DNA of 64,000 bases from Oscheius dolichura (lineage: Eukaryota; Nematoda; Chromadorea; Rhabditida; Rhabditidae): assembly GCA_932521035.1 (NCBI GenBank), contig OW051497.1:10726001-10790000 (forward strand). Reading direction: 5' to 3'. The notes beneath the pieces are model-generated. The model did not search any database. It was not told the DNA's origin and worked only from the letters and a program-made list of their open reading frames with translations. Positions 12,687 to 24,787 of the stretch are shown here, in pieces. Each line of letters starts with the position of its first letter. Within the stretch, counting starts at the first letter, position 1. The translations under genes and the position numbers were made by a program.

Positions 12687-15496
12687 TTACTGTTCTGGCT
12701 TGACTTTAGGAGGGAGAACAGGGTTGAAGGGATTGGACATGGCCAGACCTGGCATGGGCTCGAGTCCCTCGGGCTGCTCCTCGTTCATTCTTTGCTCACG
12801 AGTCAGTTTCCTGTTCAGACGCCAGATTTGGATATACGCCTCGGCCAGGACAATAACCTGGGGGAGGATCTCTTCCACGTGGAGATCTTCCATTTGGAAC
12901 CATTTTTGAGAACCCTGGAATAAGAAAACAAAATAGAGAAGAGTAAGGCAATTCCCACCTGATTGAGGATTTGAACCCTGTAGGTACCAGCATTGGGAGT
13001 GCCGTCGTGTACAACATTGGCGATGAGATCGTAAGTAGTGAACTTATGCTCCTGACGGACTTCAGGGGCGAGATACTCGTACATGTCAACATTTCTGAAA
13101 TGGAACATTTATAAATAAATAAAGTATCCTTACGTGATAGGGAAGTTAACAATTGTAGGATTCTTCTCCATGAAGAATTGGTTTTTAGTGAACCGCTTGT
13201 ACGTAATTATCAAATACTCAGGAAGCCGGAGAATCTCGAATCGTTTCATAATGTTATCTTTGTATGTTTTGTATTCCTAAAATTAGATTGTTCTCTGATT
13301 CAACGATAAGGCCTACCTTTTCAGTCTGTCCATTAAATTTGCTCAACAGGGCTGTGAGGGGAATCTGCGGGATAACATTCTCCATCTGTGAGTCTCGGTA
13401 GAGAGGAGGAGGTGGAAGGTCCATGGACAAATACAGGAAGGGGAACTCCTTCTTGACCTCTTGAAAATTGGGAAGAGTCAGCATGACGCTTGCTTGATCA
13501 TCACTGCATTCGGCTGGCGGAATCTTGCGAGCATACTCACGCATTTTACCACGGAAAGACCTGTAACCCGCGTTAACTGAATGAAATAGATAATGTACCT
13601 ATAGATGATTGAAGAGCTTGTTTTGCCGTTTCCATTTAAAGAAGCATGAAGGGTATTTAAAATGAACGTCATAAAGTCGGCAGCATCTGACTGTTCCGTA
13701 ATTTGGAAACGCTTCTCGGAGCAGTGGACGGCAGCCTGCAGCATTTCATGAGGGGAGACGTGCTTACGGAAGGCTCGTGGATTCCAAAGCTTTCTAAACG
13801 TAAGAGCATTTCAAACGATGCTTCTAAATCAAACCTCATAAGTTCTCCAAAACGTTTAGGCAGCTCAAACAAGATGTCACCAGGAGGTCGCGGAAGGTTG
13901 ATGTAGTTATCCTCTTGGAGGAAGTAGTTTCTCAAAGGAATCACATGGGACAGAGCCTAAACGAGGATATTATCGGAAAATGTAAATGTCTACATGAAGG
14001 ACAGCGTTGCAGTAGTCATTTGCCTTGATGTTGTTGAGGCCGATAATTCCTGGATAATAAGCAGAGTCATCAAAAGCTCTGCACATCTTTGTCTGCCTAT
14101 CCAACGAGGAGATCAAAGCCTTTGTATAGGTAGGCTTTAAGACATACTGAAATACTTAAGAGTATTTATAAGGAATAAATCATACCTTTATGTCTTCCAA
14201 AGATGGATCCAGAATTTCGTAGTTGTCCGGTAGGCAGTAGAACTTGAGGGTCTGCAGATTCAAGTAGACGTGGTGCCCAACATCCAAGGAGTGAGTGTAG
14301 GCATGAGTATTCTGGCCACGGCCTTGGTAATATTTTCCGCAGATCATACAAGCGTAGACATTCATAGTGGACAGCGAGACGGAGCACAGCTTCTCAAAGT
14401 CGAAATCTAGCACAGACCTGAAAGAGGAATAGAAACGGAAAGAAGGAAAGAAACCGGTCGATAGTATCCAAATAAGGACAAGTTCGGAATTGCTTTCCTT
14501 TCTCCGGTCTTTCGGATTGCACCTCAAATTTATCCAGGAGAGATTCTTCTTCTTCCAGTTGCTTCAACAGAGCGAGTCTCTCTAGTTCACGCTTGGACAG
14601 AGGCTTCGGGACTTCTTTCACTTCGCCTTCTTCCATGTCTACATCTTGTTTTGTCGCTCGTCGCGAGTTGTCTCTCTCCCGGCTGACATTTTTGCCACGA
14701 TCTCTGGAGTCGACCCTCTCCCTTCTTCTATCACGATCTCTGGAGCGTTCCCTTCTGTTGCGATCGGGGGATCGACTACGGCGCGCCTTTGGGGAAGGAC
14801 TTCGCCGGGCCTTCGGAGATGGGCTTCGCCTAGCTGGACGGCGTCTTATTGGACTTTCAGTGCGTTTACGAGACCTTTAAGAATACAAGGTAAAAGCTAA
14901 TTTAAGAAATATAAATATACCTAGTAGGTTTTTCAGGTGTCTTTTCCTTTCTCTCAGGAGATGCAGACGATTCACGGGAGGAGGAAGACGATGATCCCGA
15001 CGAACTAGCAGATCTTGATTCACTATTTGCTTTACCTAAAAATATATGAAATATAAAAAAATACACATTAATCTACTCACCATTTCCCGCCTTGTCTTTC
15101 GAAACGGCTTTCCATTCCTCTTCATTTTCAGAATCTTCACCACCACTGCTCTCTTCAACATCACTCCCATCTTAAAATTTATTTGTGAAAATTAATCAGT
15201 ATCATTGAAAAAGAGGAAGGTTCAGGAAACAGTGATTACCTTTTGTGTTTCCATTGTCATGTCGCTCCGATGTCTCCTCATTGTCATCGCTGCTCTCTCC
15301 AGAAGGTTCATCATCACCAGATTCTTTTCCTGATCCAAATTCCTTTCTTCTACGTTTCAAATCAGGAGATTCACTGGCTGAAAATAACGGAATGTATAAA
15401 AGTTAGCGACAATAACATACTCCTTTCTGCCTTCCTTTTTATTCGCTCTTCAGAAGTATCCACATCGTCTTCCAAAGCTGGAGAATCTTCAACCAT
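12687..15496 (-). CDS. USP39: USP39/Sad1, U4/U6.U5 tri-snRNP-associated inactive ubiquitin protease-like
   Basis: Spliceosomal scaffold needed to hold the U4/U6.U5 tri-snRNP together, in the nucleus. About thirteen exons and roughly 750 residues. Order: acidic Ser/Glu-rich start (MVEDSPALEDDVDTSEER), Ser-rich stretch, RS/RD region near 14880-14660, conserved KEVPKPLSKRELERLALLKQ, then CPYLDTIDR. The zf-UBP ubiquitin-binding finger follows (NVYACMICGKYYQGRG, HAYTHSLDVGHHVYLNL), then an USP fold with GLNNIKANDYCNAVL, RPPGDILFELPKRFGEL, NPTIVNFPIT and YDLIANVVHDG. In the Cys box the catalytic cysteine position is Asp (KANDY), as in known USP39, so it should lack protease activity although the His-box histidine is present. 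Start chosen at 15496 because exons 1-4 splice in phase into the RS region. Very firm identity. Confidence 0.95.
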
Positions 15497-15747
15497 TGCT
15501 GTAAAATTAACCATAGATAAATGATCGATACTAGAAGTAGAAACACGAAAGCAAGCGATATTCGAAAAGCGAATAAAGACGCTTTTAAAGGGGGGCAAGC
15601 GTCACCTCAAAAATCCGAGTTCGCTTCGGAGCTGACGTAAAATGGTTCGAAAGGATTCTTCTCCCGAAGCGTCGGATAATGACCAAGTGAGTTTATATAA
15701 ATAAACTTTATTGAAAGTATAAAAAGTAGAGTATTTAAAATTTATTG

Positions 15748-17113
15748 TCAATCGAAGAAATCATCATCACTGCCGTTTCCACCGTCGCTTCCATTTTTCT
15801 TTCCGGCCGCTCCGCTAAAAGCTCCAAACATTGTTGTTGGCTTGGTTGTACTGGCTCCTGACGTACTTTTTTGTAGATACTGAGAAAGAGATCCCAAAAG
15901 CGGTTGAGGTGCTGCTGCCGGTCTAGAAACAAATTTATTTTTTGTATATATGCCGAGCAGTACTTTAGCGGGGGTGGTACAGCTTCCAATTGAACGTCAT
16001 CGCTATCTGTTGAATCAGTTTTAGATAACAGTCCCATTATTCTAGAGAACGGGTTTGATGCTTCCTCCGCAGGTGCCGCAAGAGCTGGAAATATTGCCTG
16101 TGGCCAGGTATTCGTACCTTTCTGAGGAGCCGGGACAGGGGCCGTAGTAACGGGCGTCGGAGGAGCAGGAACTGCTTTAGAATCAGTAAACTGGATTCTT
16201 GTTTGACTCGGGGCTGCGCTTGGTTGGGATGTAACAACTTTAGTCTCTTCTGATTTACTAGCTGTAGCTGGTCTCGATGGCGGTCTAGCATCTATAGGTT
16301 CGGCCGTAACAGAGGGCAGCACACCAGCTCTTATGTCTGAATTACCCTTTTAAAAATTCGAAAATTGTATTACCTTGAACAAGCTTTTCCCTGGCTTCGA
16401 TTCTTTGCATTTCCTCTATTCTCTCCTTCGTCGGAGTTGAGGGAGGCTCCATGAGACTGAATGACATGTCAGCCAGCCTTTTTCTCACACCATCTAGGGA
16501 CGGGACCTCTTCCGCTGTAATTTCTTGATACAATACTTTTTCAAAGTCACCTTCATAGGGTTCATCTTTTGTTCTTACTGCTCTGGTTCGGAAATAATCG
16601 TCTGTTGTCATGTTCAGTCGAGCGTCGCGTAGTATCCGTAGTTGGTGAGACATTAGATTTAGTCTCTCCCTGGTCCGGTGAAAATCTGATTCCATAAATG
16701 GCCCTCTAGAGTTAGAACAAAGTATGAATGTTAAACGCCAGTACCTTTTAGGTATTTGATGATAAAACTCAGGAACAGGGGGAGGGGGCCGTGGAAAGAT
16801 GGGGCGCTGTCCTTCCCAATGGTAGCTGGAAGTAGCTAACTTGCTAACCATATGCTCATCCGTTTTCTAAGAATGTATTTTCTAAACAAAAAATGAACGT
16901 AACTCACCAATCTCTTTTGATATGTTGGCAATGCTGGTTTCCAGGTGGGATATTTCCCTCTCAAATAGTCCACATAGGAATTCTAAGAGACGTATTGCGA
17001 AAGTTGGTTTAAATTACCCTAGCAGCTTTAGCATTACGTAGTCTTCTTTCCAAAATGCTAATCCTTGATTCAATTTCTGTTAACGCGGACTTTTGGGACT
17101 TGTCAGGGTTCAT
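15748..17113 (-). CDS. Orphan proline-rich protein with acidic tail
   Basis: Not recognised. Starting at ATG 17113 (MNPDKSQKSALTEIESRI), exons join in phase into about 400 residues ending in GNGSDDDFFD. Order: short coiled-coil-like start (EIESRISILERRLRNAKAAR), a segment with YVDYLRGKYPTWKPALP, PIFPRPPPPVPEFYHQIP, a charged helical part (FHRTRERLNLMSHQLRILRD), then a long Pro/Ala/Ser/Thr-rich low-complexity region and an acidic end. No signal peptide or membrane segment. A cytoplasmic or nuclear scaffold with disordered tail is the likely nature; function is unknown. The 5' end may extend: the frame stays open upstream of 17113 to an acceptor-like TATAG near 17195 (EPWLGVLLWTPHRAFEISP), and an exon around 17270-17340 could join it. 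It lies 250 bases upstream of USP39 on the same strand, so co-transcription is conceivable. Confidence 0.72.
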
Positions 17114-17642
17114 CCAGCGACGGCGGTGGGTAGGAGAGATCTCAAATGCCCTGTGGGGTGTCCATAGCAACACGCCCAACCAAGGTTCTATACGGGAAGG
17201 AAAGGTGACGGGGTGCAGAATTGGAAGATAAAAGAGCTTAGAACCTGACGATTATCCCTTTACCTAGGAAAGATGAAGTTGGGAGAACATTGCTTCTCGG
17301 GATACTTCTCCGGACATCTTTCCCCCCGTCCTTCTTGCCCTTTCTTCCCTATTGACTTTCAATTCATAATGCAGCCGTTCCCACAGTGCTCCCCCGATCA
17401 TACATGCCCTCGAACAATAAACTATTGGAACGGGAGGCACATCGATCGAAGCCAGCGATCGATTCAAGCGCCCGATCGCCAGTTTCAACAGCGCTCTCCA
17501 AAGTTCATAAGCTTTAATTTGTCAACTACTCGCCTGGTTCAAGACCATATTTCTTGAAACTACCCTAATCCCCTCTACCTTTGTAACCACCAACGTGTAA
17601 TCACGTACCCGCGTATTTGAAACCGCCTGCTGATTGTTGTAA
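17114..17642. promoter_or_regulatory. Head-to-head intergenic region, possible shared promoter
   Basis: Lies between two divergently transcribed genes. The minus strand keeps an open frame from 17264 to 17488 and the plus strand one from 17273 to 17557; either could be a 5' exon of its neighbour. No promoter motif was identified; the role is inferred from position only. Confidence 0.3.
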
Positions 17643-18255
17643 AATGGCAAATAATCAGATCAATTCGCTTCGTCAGGTTACTGTTGAGGTTAATGAAACC
17701 TCAGTATTTTGATAATTGTGAGATTTAGGTAATGGAAGGAAGCCCCGTCGTACTACCATTTAACCCGCCTCAAGACGTGGACACGACTCTTTTGAACAAA
17801 CTATTCCCTGATCTACACAAGAGAAAAGGTGCTGCACCCAAACCAGCGAGAGTTCTACCAAGTAAGCGGATCTGGGCCCCGACAATGGCTATTTCAGAAG
17901 GTAGGCTCCCCAATTTTTATGTGTAATTGGGGTTTTTGTAGATGATAGTGGCCCCTCTCCCAAGTACCCAGGTGCATCAAACCCGCCTAAGAAGAATGGT
18001 AATTCTAAGCAGATGGAGCCTGCCGCAGATAGAGTCGAAGTCGGAAGAGAATCCAACCTTCGCGACGCTCTTAACCTCCTCCAAGACTACAATACTGACA
18101 AATCGGATGACACCCTCAAGAAGCTGCAATGCGAAGCCCTAAAGGTTCAGATGGAGAAGGTATGTTATTCCTGATAGCTATCAAACGACATTTAGGACCG
18201 TGTAATGAGCCAATACTACGCCAAGAAGTTGCAACTTCTGAATAACCCCAACTAA
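17643..18255 (+). CDS. Orphan small protein with C-terminal coiled coil
   Basis: Not recognised. Four exons join in phase: ATG at 17643 (MANNQINSLRQ), then VMEGSPVVLPFNPPQDVDTT, then a Pro/Lys/Asn-rich linker, then a charged helical end (RDALNLLQDYNTDKSDDTLK; ALKVQMEKDRVMSQYYAKKL) and a stop at 18253-18255. About 162 residues. The C-terminal third should form an amphipathic helix or coiled coil; the middle looks disordered. No signal peptide. It is divergently placed against the proline-rich gene at 15748-17113, so a shared promoter in 17114-17642 is possible. The last intron is short and ends TTTAG. Confidence 0.7.
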
Positions 18256-19107
18256 ACGGCATTCCTTGTTGATCTCCTCACATAATCGATAACTTGTATT
18301 TGAAGGATAGTCTGTCACTTTCCGATATATTGAGGCATTTTGGGAAATAAATTTACATACGTCTTTCATTTCCTATAAAGAAAAGGCCGTCCCCCTTTTG
18401 AAGAGACCGCTCTACTCTATTCGGTCCCCCTTTTTCATGTGATCCCTATGTCTAGAAAGGTTATGGCGGCCGTAAACTTCTCACATTTTCACACTGCGGT
18501 TTTATAAAGGGGAAAAGATGCCGCCACACAATGCCGTCATATCCGAAGACGCGCAATTTTTAAACCATGACGTTTTGACGTCTTCCTTTAAACGACGCCG
18601 TCGTGGTGGCGGCCGGGGGTCGTTTGTCGTCGCCTTTCCGTATCGCGCCCATTCCTGTCTAAATCACCGCTCTCGCGACTGTTTTGAGACGATTTAATTT
18701 ATAACGGTGAAGCGGCGCCTTTGAACTCGGCTGCATGGGCGAATTGAAAGAAGAGAGGAACGGAAAACGATGAGGATCAGAGATTGTCCTCATGGGAATA
18801 TTCTTAACCGCTCTAATTACAGTAGTATAAATATGTTGCCAGGTCAACAGTGTCTCATTATCCGTGGTCTCTTATCATCGGTGTCATTATTTATAATCAC
18901 AAGACTTCCTATCGTCACCGTCAAAAAGGCGCCTACTGCTTCCACCCCCGGACCATTTGCGGTAATCTCTCTACAGTATTATTTATTTGCTCCAGAGGCA
19001 ATAAGCAGGACCTACATCTGGAGGGGTTGCTGTTGTTGGCAACAGTCGTCCCCTCCGTCTTCAGAGGGCCCCTTTCATCTCGCCGCCCTCAGTCAGTGCC
19101 TACACCC
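18256..19107. other. Intergenic region without a recognised gene
   Basis: No coding support. It holds the 3' flank of the small plus-strand gene and the upstream region of the SGNH hydrolase. Confidence 0.4.
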
Positions 19108-20515
19108 ATGCTGAACCCCCTGCTCTTCTTCTTCCAGCTCTTGTATAATATTCCGTCGCTTACTCTCTATGTATGGAACTCTGCGGTAATTGAGAAAAAC
19201 AGCTGACACCGCCCGGTTTAGATAGACCTAGATGTCGCCGCTGTGGATATCATGTACCAACCTCTGCAAGTGAACAACTTGAAGATGTTAGGCTCTCCTT
19301 CGGACTTAGAACTTTATGGAAGGATATCTGTCTGTCATTTTAAACACAACGACCTGAAGTACGAATGGAAGATCTCTACAGGGAAGGGCACCGTCTACGA
19401 GAGCAAGTCCCCCAACTGCTCCTTCATCTTCCAAACCACAAACTATGTATGGAACTAGCTTGCCGTTTATAAAAAAGCTTTAGGATTCCCTCCATTTGAG
19501 TGTCGCTATCATTTCTCTAAATAACTCACTGCTAGCCAGAGGTGAACGGTCAATCCAGCTAGAGAAGACTTGGATAGCAGTGATCGGAGATTCCTTTGCC
19601 TCTGGGGAAGGCTCACCAGAACGGAGTGGTGGTGCCGTTCAGTGGCAGAATGGTAGATTACTTAGGGGAATAAGAACCCAAGTGGTTTCAGAAGGGTGTC
19701 ACAGATCAAGGAATTCTTTCACTTTTCAAGTTGCTCAGACATTGGCTGAAAGAAGACCAGACAAGACCTTTCAACTGTCATTTCTGGCTTGTAGCGGTGC
19801 AACGGCTGCTGATCTCCTAGACGGGTACCATTCTCAGATCTCAGCACTGGAGAGGATATCAAGAGAACGGTACAGTAGGCCTATTTAAGCTCTCATAAGA
19901 TTAATTTTTAGAAAACATGGTCCAGATATGGTAGTCCTTACGGTGGGGGCCAATGACATAGGTTTTTCCGACATTCTTCAAGTGTTGACACATCATTCTC
20001 AACCTTTTGATCATTTTGAGACAAGGTACTACTGTACTGCTTTTATTTTAATGCTCATTTCAGGCTCCTTGAGCTCTCTTTGGAGTTTGACCGGATTGCC
20101 GAAAGGCTGAAACAAATAGGAGCTAATCAAGTGGTTCTCCCTCTCTACTATGATATTACAAGGAATGAAAGAGGGGAGGTTGACGCAACCTGTGGTTCTT
20201 TTGGAAAGGTAGAGAATACAGTTCCCAAAGCAGAGGGCTACTTTTCAGATCAAAACAATGAGACTAGCGCTGGCAGAGAAAAAGCTAATGAGAAAGTTAA
20301 ACGATCTCCTGAGGAAGAAAGCCGAGCGCCACAATTGGACACTTGTAGAGAGTATTCCAAGACTTTTCTCAACACGAGGAGTCTGCTCCTCAAGGAGTCT
20401 CGTCATCTCTCCAGAGCTCTCCGTGAGGATACAGCAATCACTCAGGGGAGCATTTCACCCAACGGAGGAAGGTCATAGGATAATTGCTGCCGAAGTGCTC
20501 AAAGTCATACACTAA
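19108..20515 (+). CDS. Secreted SGNH/GDSL hydrolase, SEST-like, with N-terminal beta-sandwich-like domain
   Basis: Predicted secreted lipase/esterase. Six exons, about 405 residues. Residues 1-26 form a hydrophobic signal peptide (MLNPLLFFFQLLYNIPSLTL). A roughly 90-residue segment (LYGRISVCHFKHNDLKYEWK ... SFIFQTTNYDSLHLSVAI) resembles a PKD/Ig-like fold. The catalytic part has IGDSFASGEG (block I, nucleophile Ser), GCHRSRNSF, FLACSGATAADLL, VVLTVGANDIGFSD (block III Asn) and AFHPTEEGHRIIAAEVLK (catalytic His). The Asp three positions before that His is missing, as in SEST-like enzymes that use a Ser-His dyad. This motif set is best known from actinobacterial and fungal enzymes. Start chosen because the 19185-19222 intron joins the signal peptide in phase. 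The substrate cannot be told. Confidence 0.85.
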
Positions 20516-20715
20516 TAGATTCGGGTTACTATTGTGATCATTTGTGGTGATAGTATGATCTCAAATAAACATTTTATGATATGAGATATAGACACCTCGA
20601 TTGGTAAATATCACTGTAAAGTCCGAAATTGAGAGAAAGTGCGCGGATCACCGAGGAATTTGAGAGCAAATACAACTATATACAGACTTCTGTTATTTTT
20701 GGACTAACTGGGGAT

Positions 20716-22650
20716 CTAGACCGGGGTATCCCTTCCACTGTCGATGTGGGACATCAGAGGAGCAGATTCTCTTACAGCAAGTTGTTGGGACTCGGAATCT
20801 AGAGCCGTCTCATAGTCAGACTCCGGAACTATTACAGGAACAGGTAGAGGCACGGCCATTGGGCGTTTCGGACCATTCCTTAAAAAAATGACAGTTACCA
20901 GTAAGAATAAAGTCCCACCTTAGATTCTTCGGAAGATATGTGAGCTTTTCAAGGAGGTCCTGCGCCAGGACGGTGTTATCAGTATTTGCTCCTAGAGCTT
21001 TCCTCATTCTTAGCTCTCCACTGGTAGGTACCACTTTAATCGGAACTAAAATCCTCTCTAATAATTCTTTGACTATAAAACTCACAGGGAGGCTGATTAT
21101 CAGGAGGAGGTGGCCAATATCTCGGTTCATTTTCTTCAGGAACGGAATTGCTTCTTTTAATTGGCTGGACGTCCGTTCCAGTAAACGATTTCCATAAAGC
21201 CTGCACCAATTCCGTTCCAAATATGACACCAGACTGTAGCGTAAGCATTCTTATCACGAATACTCCATCGTGCCTCAGATAACTTTTGATAAACTTGTCT
21301 ACATCTTCTTCCTGATCTTAAATTCAAATCTTGATGAAAGAATGGTTCAGAGTAGCTTACCGTATGGATCGAATGGCAGCTCGCTCATTTCCAAATGTCT
21401 ATTAATAAATCGTTTGTTCAAGAACGGCAGAAAGGCGACTGACAACCAGTATAGAAGTGAACCGGCTGTAAATATTACTAGCATCATGTACCTAAAATTC
21501 CTTTAGAAAAAAAAATATAGGAGTGAATTTACCAGAACCACAAGAATATAAAGATCTTCTCATTGAATATGTTAATAACTAAGACACACTGGATCGTATG
21601 CTCTTGTACGTTTCCCATTACTCGCACCTGTAGGTCGGTTAGGTGATAATTGCGTAGAAATAAACGTACATCAAAATCACAAAGTGAAACTCTTGGAAAG
21701 ACACCACTCTGTTGCCAGGTTGTTCCATTCCATAGATCTAGGACAGCACCAAATCCATACCAGGAATATCTATCCGTCTCGAGGAAACTAATAGTAAATA
21801 AATAAAACGCGTATAGGCAGGATGGCTTACTTATTCATGAGCATTAGCTGAAAGCACACATTGAAGAGGTAGGTAAGTTTGGTGAAGAGATAAACCAGTG
21901 TGACGAACGACGCCGAGTAAGGAAGATTGAGCATCCGGAGGATATTATGAGGGGTAATCAATTTGCGATCGACCCGTCGATGGAAACGAAGAGCACCCTA
22001 AATTATAAACAAATAATGCTAACTATTAATTAGGGAAACCTGTAAGTGAAGTGTAAGCGACTTGATATTAGCCTTCTTAATTTCCGGCTTGATGTTATTG
22101 GGGTCGGAAGCAAGGCGGACAACTTCATGGATTTTAATTCCTATAAATGTTTGAATATATTGTATCATATTTTAAGAAATACCTGAGTGGCCGGCTAAGT
22201 ATTTCCATAAAATACTGGGAACTCGAAAGCAGGCGGCTTCAAGCAGGATAAAAAACGGTACCCACTAAATATTAAAATAAATGGATTAAATTAATTTCCT
22301 GCCTGGTAATAGCTTATCCTTTTTGCTCGCTTATAAGCGCTGTCCAATCCAGCTGCTACAGTTCCAATTGGAACATAATATGTGTCCTGGGACCAACAAT
22401 AACTCTCAGCATATTGCTCCCAAGAGGATGAAAATGTATCTGGTACTAAACATTCGATCGGTTTCCCTCCGAATTGCTAAATGTATAAAATGTATTAAAA
22501 TTAGGAAAAAGAGCAAACCTTAAAGCTAACTAAAACAGACAGTCCAATGAGGATATTGCAAGTGAAATAGGAGTGGAGACGATCCACAAAGTCACGGTCG
22601 TCTGAGCCTGCTACATAGCGTAGCATAGAAAGCACAGCGGCCAGCACCAT
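20716..22650 (-). CDS. Innexin (invertebrate gap-junction channel)
   Basis: Four-pass membrane protein forming gap junctions or hemichannels. Starting at ATG 22650 ([18 protein letters not shown]), exons join into about 430 residues. Seen in order: [20 protein letters not shown] (TM1 entry), [34 protein letters not shown] (first loop, two Cys), the hallmark [16 protein letters not shown] (TM2), TM3 near 21850, a second loop with [16 protein letters not shown] and EHTIQCVL (two Cys), [16 protein letters not shown] (TM4), and [18 protein letters not shown] in the C-terminal domain. The tail is Pro/Ser-rich and ends [11 protein letters not shown]. The intron splitting YYQ from WVP (22265-22302) has a GC donor rather than GT. 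It faces the SGNH hydrolase gene tail to tail. Family certain; which innexin is not. Confidence 0.95.
22265..22302 (-). other. GC-AG intron in the innexin gene
   Basis: On the minus strand the exon ends ...TATTACCAG and the intron starts GCAGGA and ends ATATTTAG. No GT lies in the interval that could restore the frame, and the join yields the invariant innexin motif YYQW. Length 38 bases. Confidence 0.8.
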
Positions 22651-23845
22651 CTTGTTTCTAAATTAATTAATTAATTAAAAAGAAATAATAGAAGGCTTAC
22701 TTTGTTTAGGGAAGAACTCCCTATATAGATCGTAACAAATATTGCATCTGGAATTGAAAGTGAGCTATAGGTGGAAGGGGTAGAAGGCGAGATACAGAGG
22801 TATGCACACAGCTAACAGCTACCCTCCGAGAACAATCAGAAGAGTACACAAAGGATCACGATGGTGTCATACAAGCCACCGCCGGACATTGGCATCAGGG
22901 TAAGGAGGGAACATAAACATTATGTAGCTCAATTGGAGAATTTGACGGCGGTGTTTCGATCTTTTCGGGGTGTAGGTCGGAACGTATTGAATTTGGACGT
23001 TGTTTCCCTTTGCACAGGGCTTTGCGGTAGCCATAGGAAGCAATTGAACCGTGAAATTGGCAACCGACCAACAGTACCGGCCAAAAAAGAGCCAGATATT
23101 CACTTATTGAAGCCCGGAACCTAGGAGAACGTTAGCTAAACGGAGCCGACAGGTGCGAAAGCGAGCACTTAAGAATTTTAGTCAAACAACGACCGTACAG
23201 GCCAAACAGTCGAATAAAACACTTGCCCGGGACCTTGGCAAATTCTCTTGTGGCTCGCACGGCTGGCCATAAAATGGCTCACGTTTCTTTAATGATGGAC
23301 TCTAGAGAAGAGGGGGAAATAAAGATGGCAAGCAACATTTTTGGTCAACCTGCAAACAAACTTTTCAAGGTCGTGTTATCCAGAGAACAACGTGGTACTG
23401 GGTCATGGCGTTGCTATGGAGACTATATTAATGAAACCAGAGGCATGCTAGAGAGAAAATAGAAAGAGCGAGTTATTCAAAACGCAATGAATACCATGAT
23501 GAAACTGACCATGAATAAAGAGACGACGCAATATGGGGAACCAGGAACAAAGGGGCCCGCACGATGTGTCACAAAGAGTGGACCTTTGAAGCTGTGTGTT
23601 GAAATTGCACATGTTCAAAATAGCTACTGGGCCGCAGACGTCAACAGAATGCTCCGAAATCCATATGATCCACCATATTTCTAATGAGAACCAGCTGCTA
23701 TTGATTTCATTCTTGAGCTTCTGCGCTCTAGCGGAATAATACGCGGGGAAAACATCATAAGCGTGGTCAAATTTGAAGAAAAAAGAGCAGGATATTGACT
23801 GAACAAGTAGACGCCTGGCTGTTGCCCCTCCATAGAAGAAGTCTT
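22651..23845. other. Intergenic region upstream of the innexin
   Basis: Contains an (ATTA)n-like run at about 22660-22678 and several short open frames on both strands, none with splice or family support. Confidence 0.35.
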
Positions 23846-24106
23846 TTATACGAAGAAGAATAACATATACGCTTCTTGATAAAAATAGTGAATCCTATTA
23901 GAAAAAAGAGAAAACCAGGCTCTAGGAAATCCGCTTAACGGATTGAGGTCTGATTCGCAATAGAGCGCAATTGGCAAGCGTCGATTCCTAACGACTGCGG
24001 GCTTGACCTCAGCCGCAACAACAGCTGTTGCCCAGACCGTGCTGAGAGAAACGGCCTTTGTGCCGGATTTCACGACTTTGTTGACTTTGTCCCGAATAAA
24101 AGTCAT
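23846..24106 (-). CDS. Possible small ORF, orphan
   Basis: An 86-codon open frame starting MTFIRDKVNKVVKSGTKAVS and followed by a Val/Ala-rich stretch. It begins 22 bases after the stop of the next gene on the same strand. It may be a separate protein, a 3' exon of that gene, or chance. An overlapping plus-strand frame (24003-24356) competes. Not recognised. Confidence 0.25.
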   Translation of the reverse strand: MTFIRDKVNKVVKSGTKAVSLSTVWATAVVAAEVKPAVVRNRRLPIALYCESDLNPLSGFPRAWFSLFSNRIHYFYQEAYMLFFFV

Positions 24107-24128
24107 TTATCCCGTTCCGACAACTTAT

Positions 24129-24532
24129 TTACAATCCGCGAGTAACATTCTCAGTGAGCTCAACGGGCTCATCAATAGTAATTGGATGCTCTTCGAAATT
24201 GTTTATATCCACCAGCATCGGCTGAAAAGGATACGGATGTATTCGTCATTTTACACATATCAAATAAACAGTAGTCTTCCGCCCACCTACCTTTCCATAG
24301 CGGTCAGTTTCAAGGGCCCAGTGGTTCTGGTAGAGCACGGACTGGCAGCTGATTAATGGAGCGAATCTATCACTGCACAGGAGACTGCAATAGGCCGAAA
24401 CGGACACCTTTAAAGCATCCCGACTTGGAAAATAAACACTATGTGTAACCTTATCAAGCATTTTCTTAATCATCGAAGGAACGTAAGTCATGATGGAAGA
24501 GGAAGAAGGGCCGGGGACAGCCGCCGGTGAAT
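24129..24532 (-). CDS. Orphan small protein, two exons
   Basis: Not recognised. From ATG 24532 (MADSPAAVPGPSSSSIMTYV) the frame runs through YVPSMIKKMLDKVTHSVYF and SCQSVLYQNHWALETDRYGK. It splices at a GTAGGT donor to an acceptor TTTTCAG, and ends PMLVDINNFEEHPITIDEPV ... ENVTRGL. About 113 residues; no signal peptide. The join keeps the frame and both sites are good, which is the main support. Function unknown. Confidence 0.5.
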
Positions 24533-24787
24533 CAGCCATTGTGAACTGTTTTCTGGGAGGAGGACAACAACAGCGGACTGTGTTTAGCTCACGACGGTCG
24601 ACACATTTTAGCTTTGACGCTAATCCATTCATAGAAAATCAATGCTACCTTTATGATCTATTGTGGGATCTTGGCACCTGGCGTGAAGGAAGAGAGGATG
24701 GAAAGAAAGCCACGGGAGTCACTGATTCTTGACGGGAAAAACGATTTATTATCTAATTGCGTTGTACTGTAGCTCCCAGGAGTCTAA

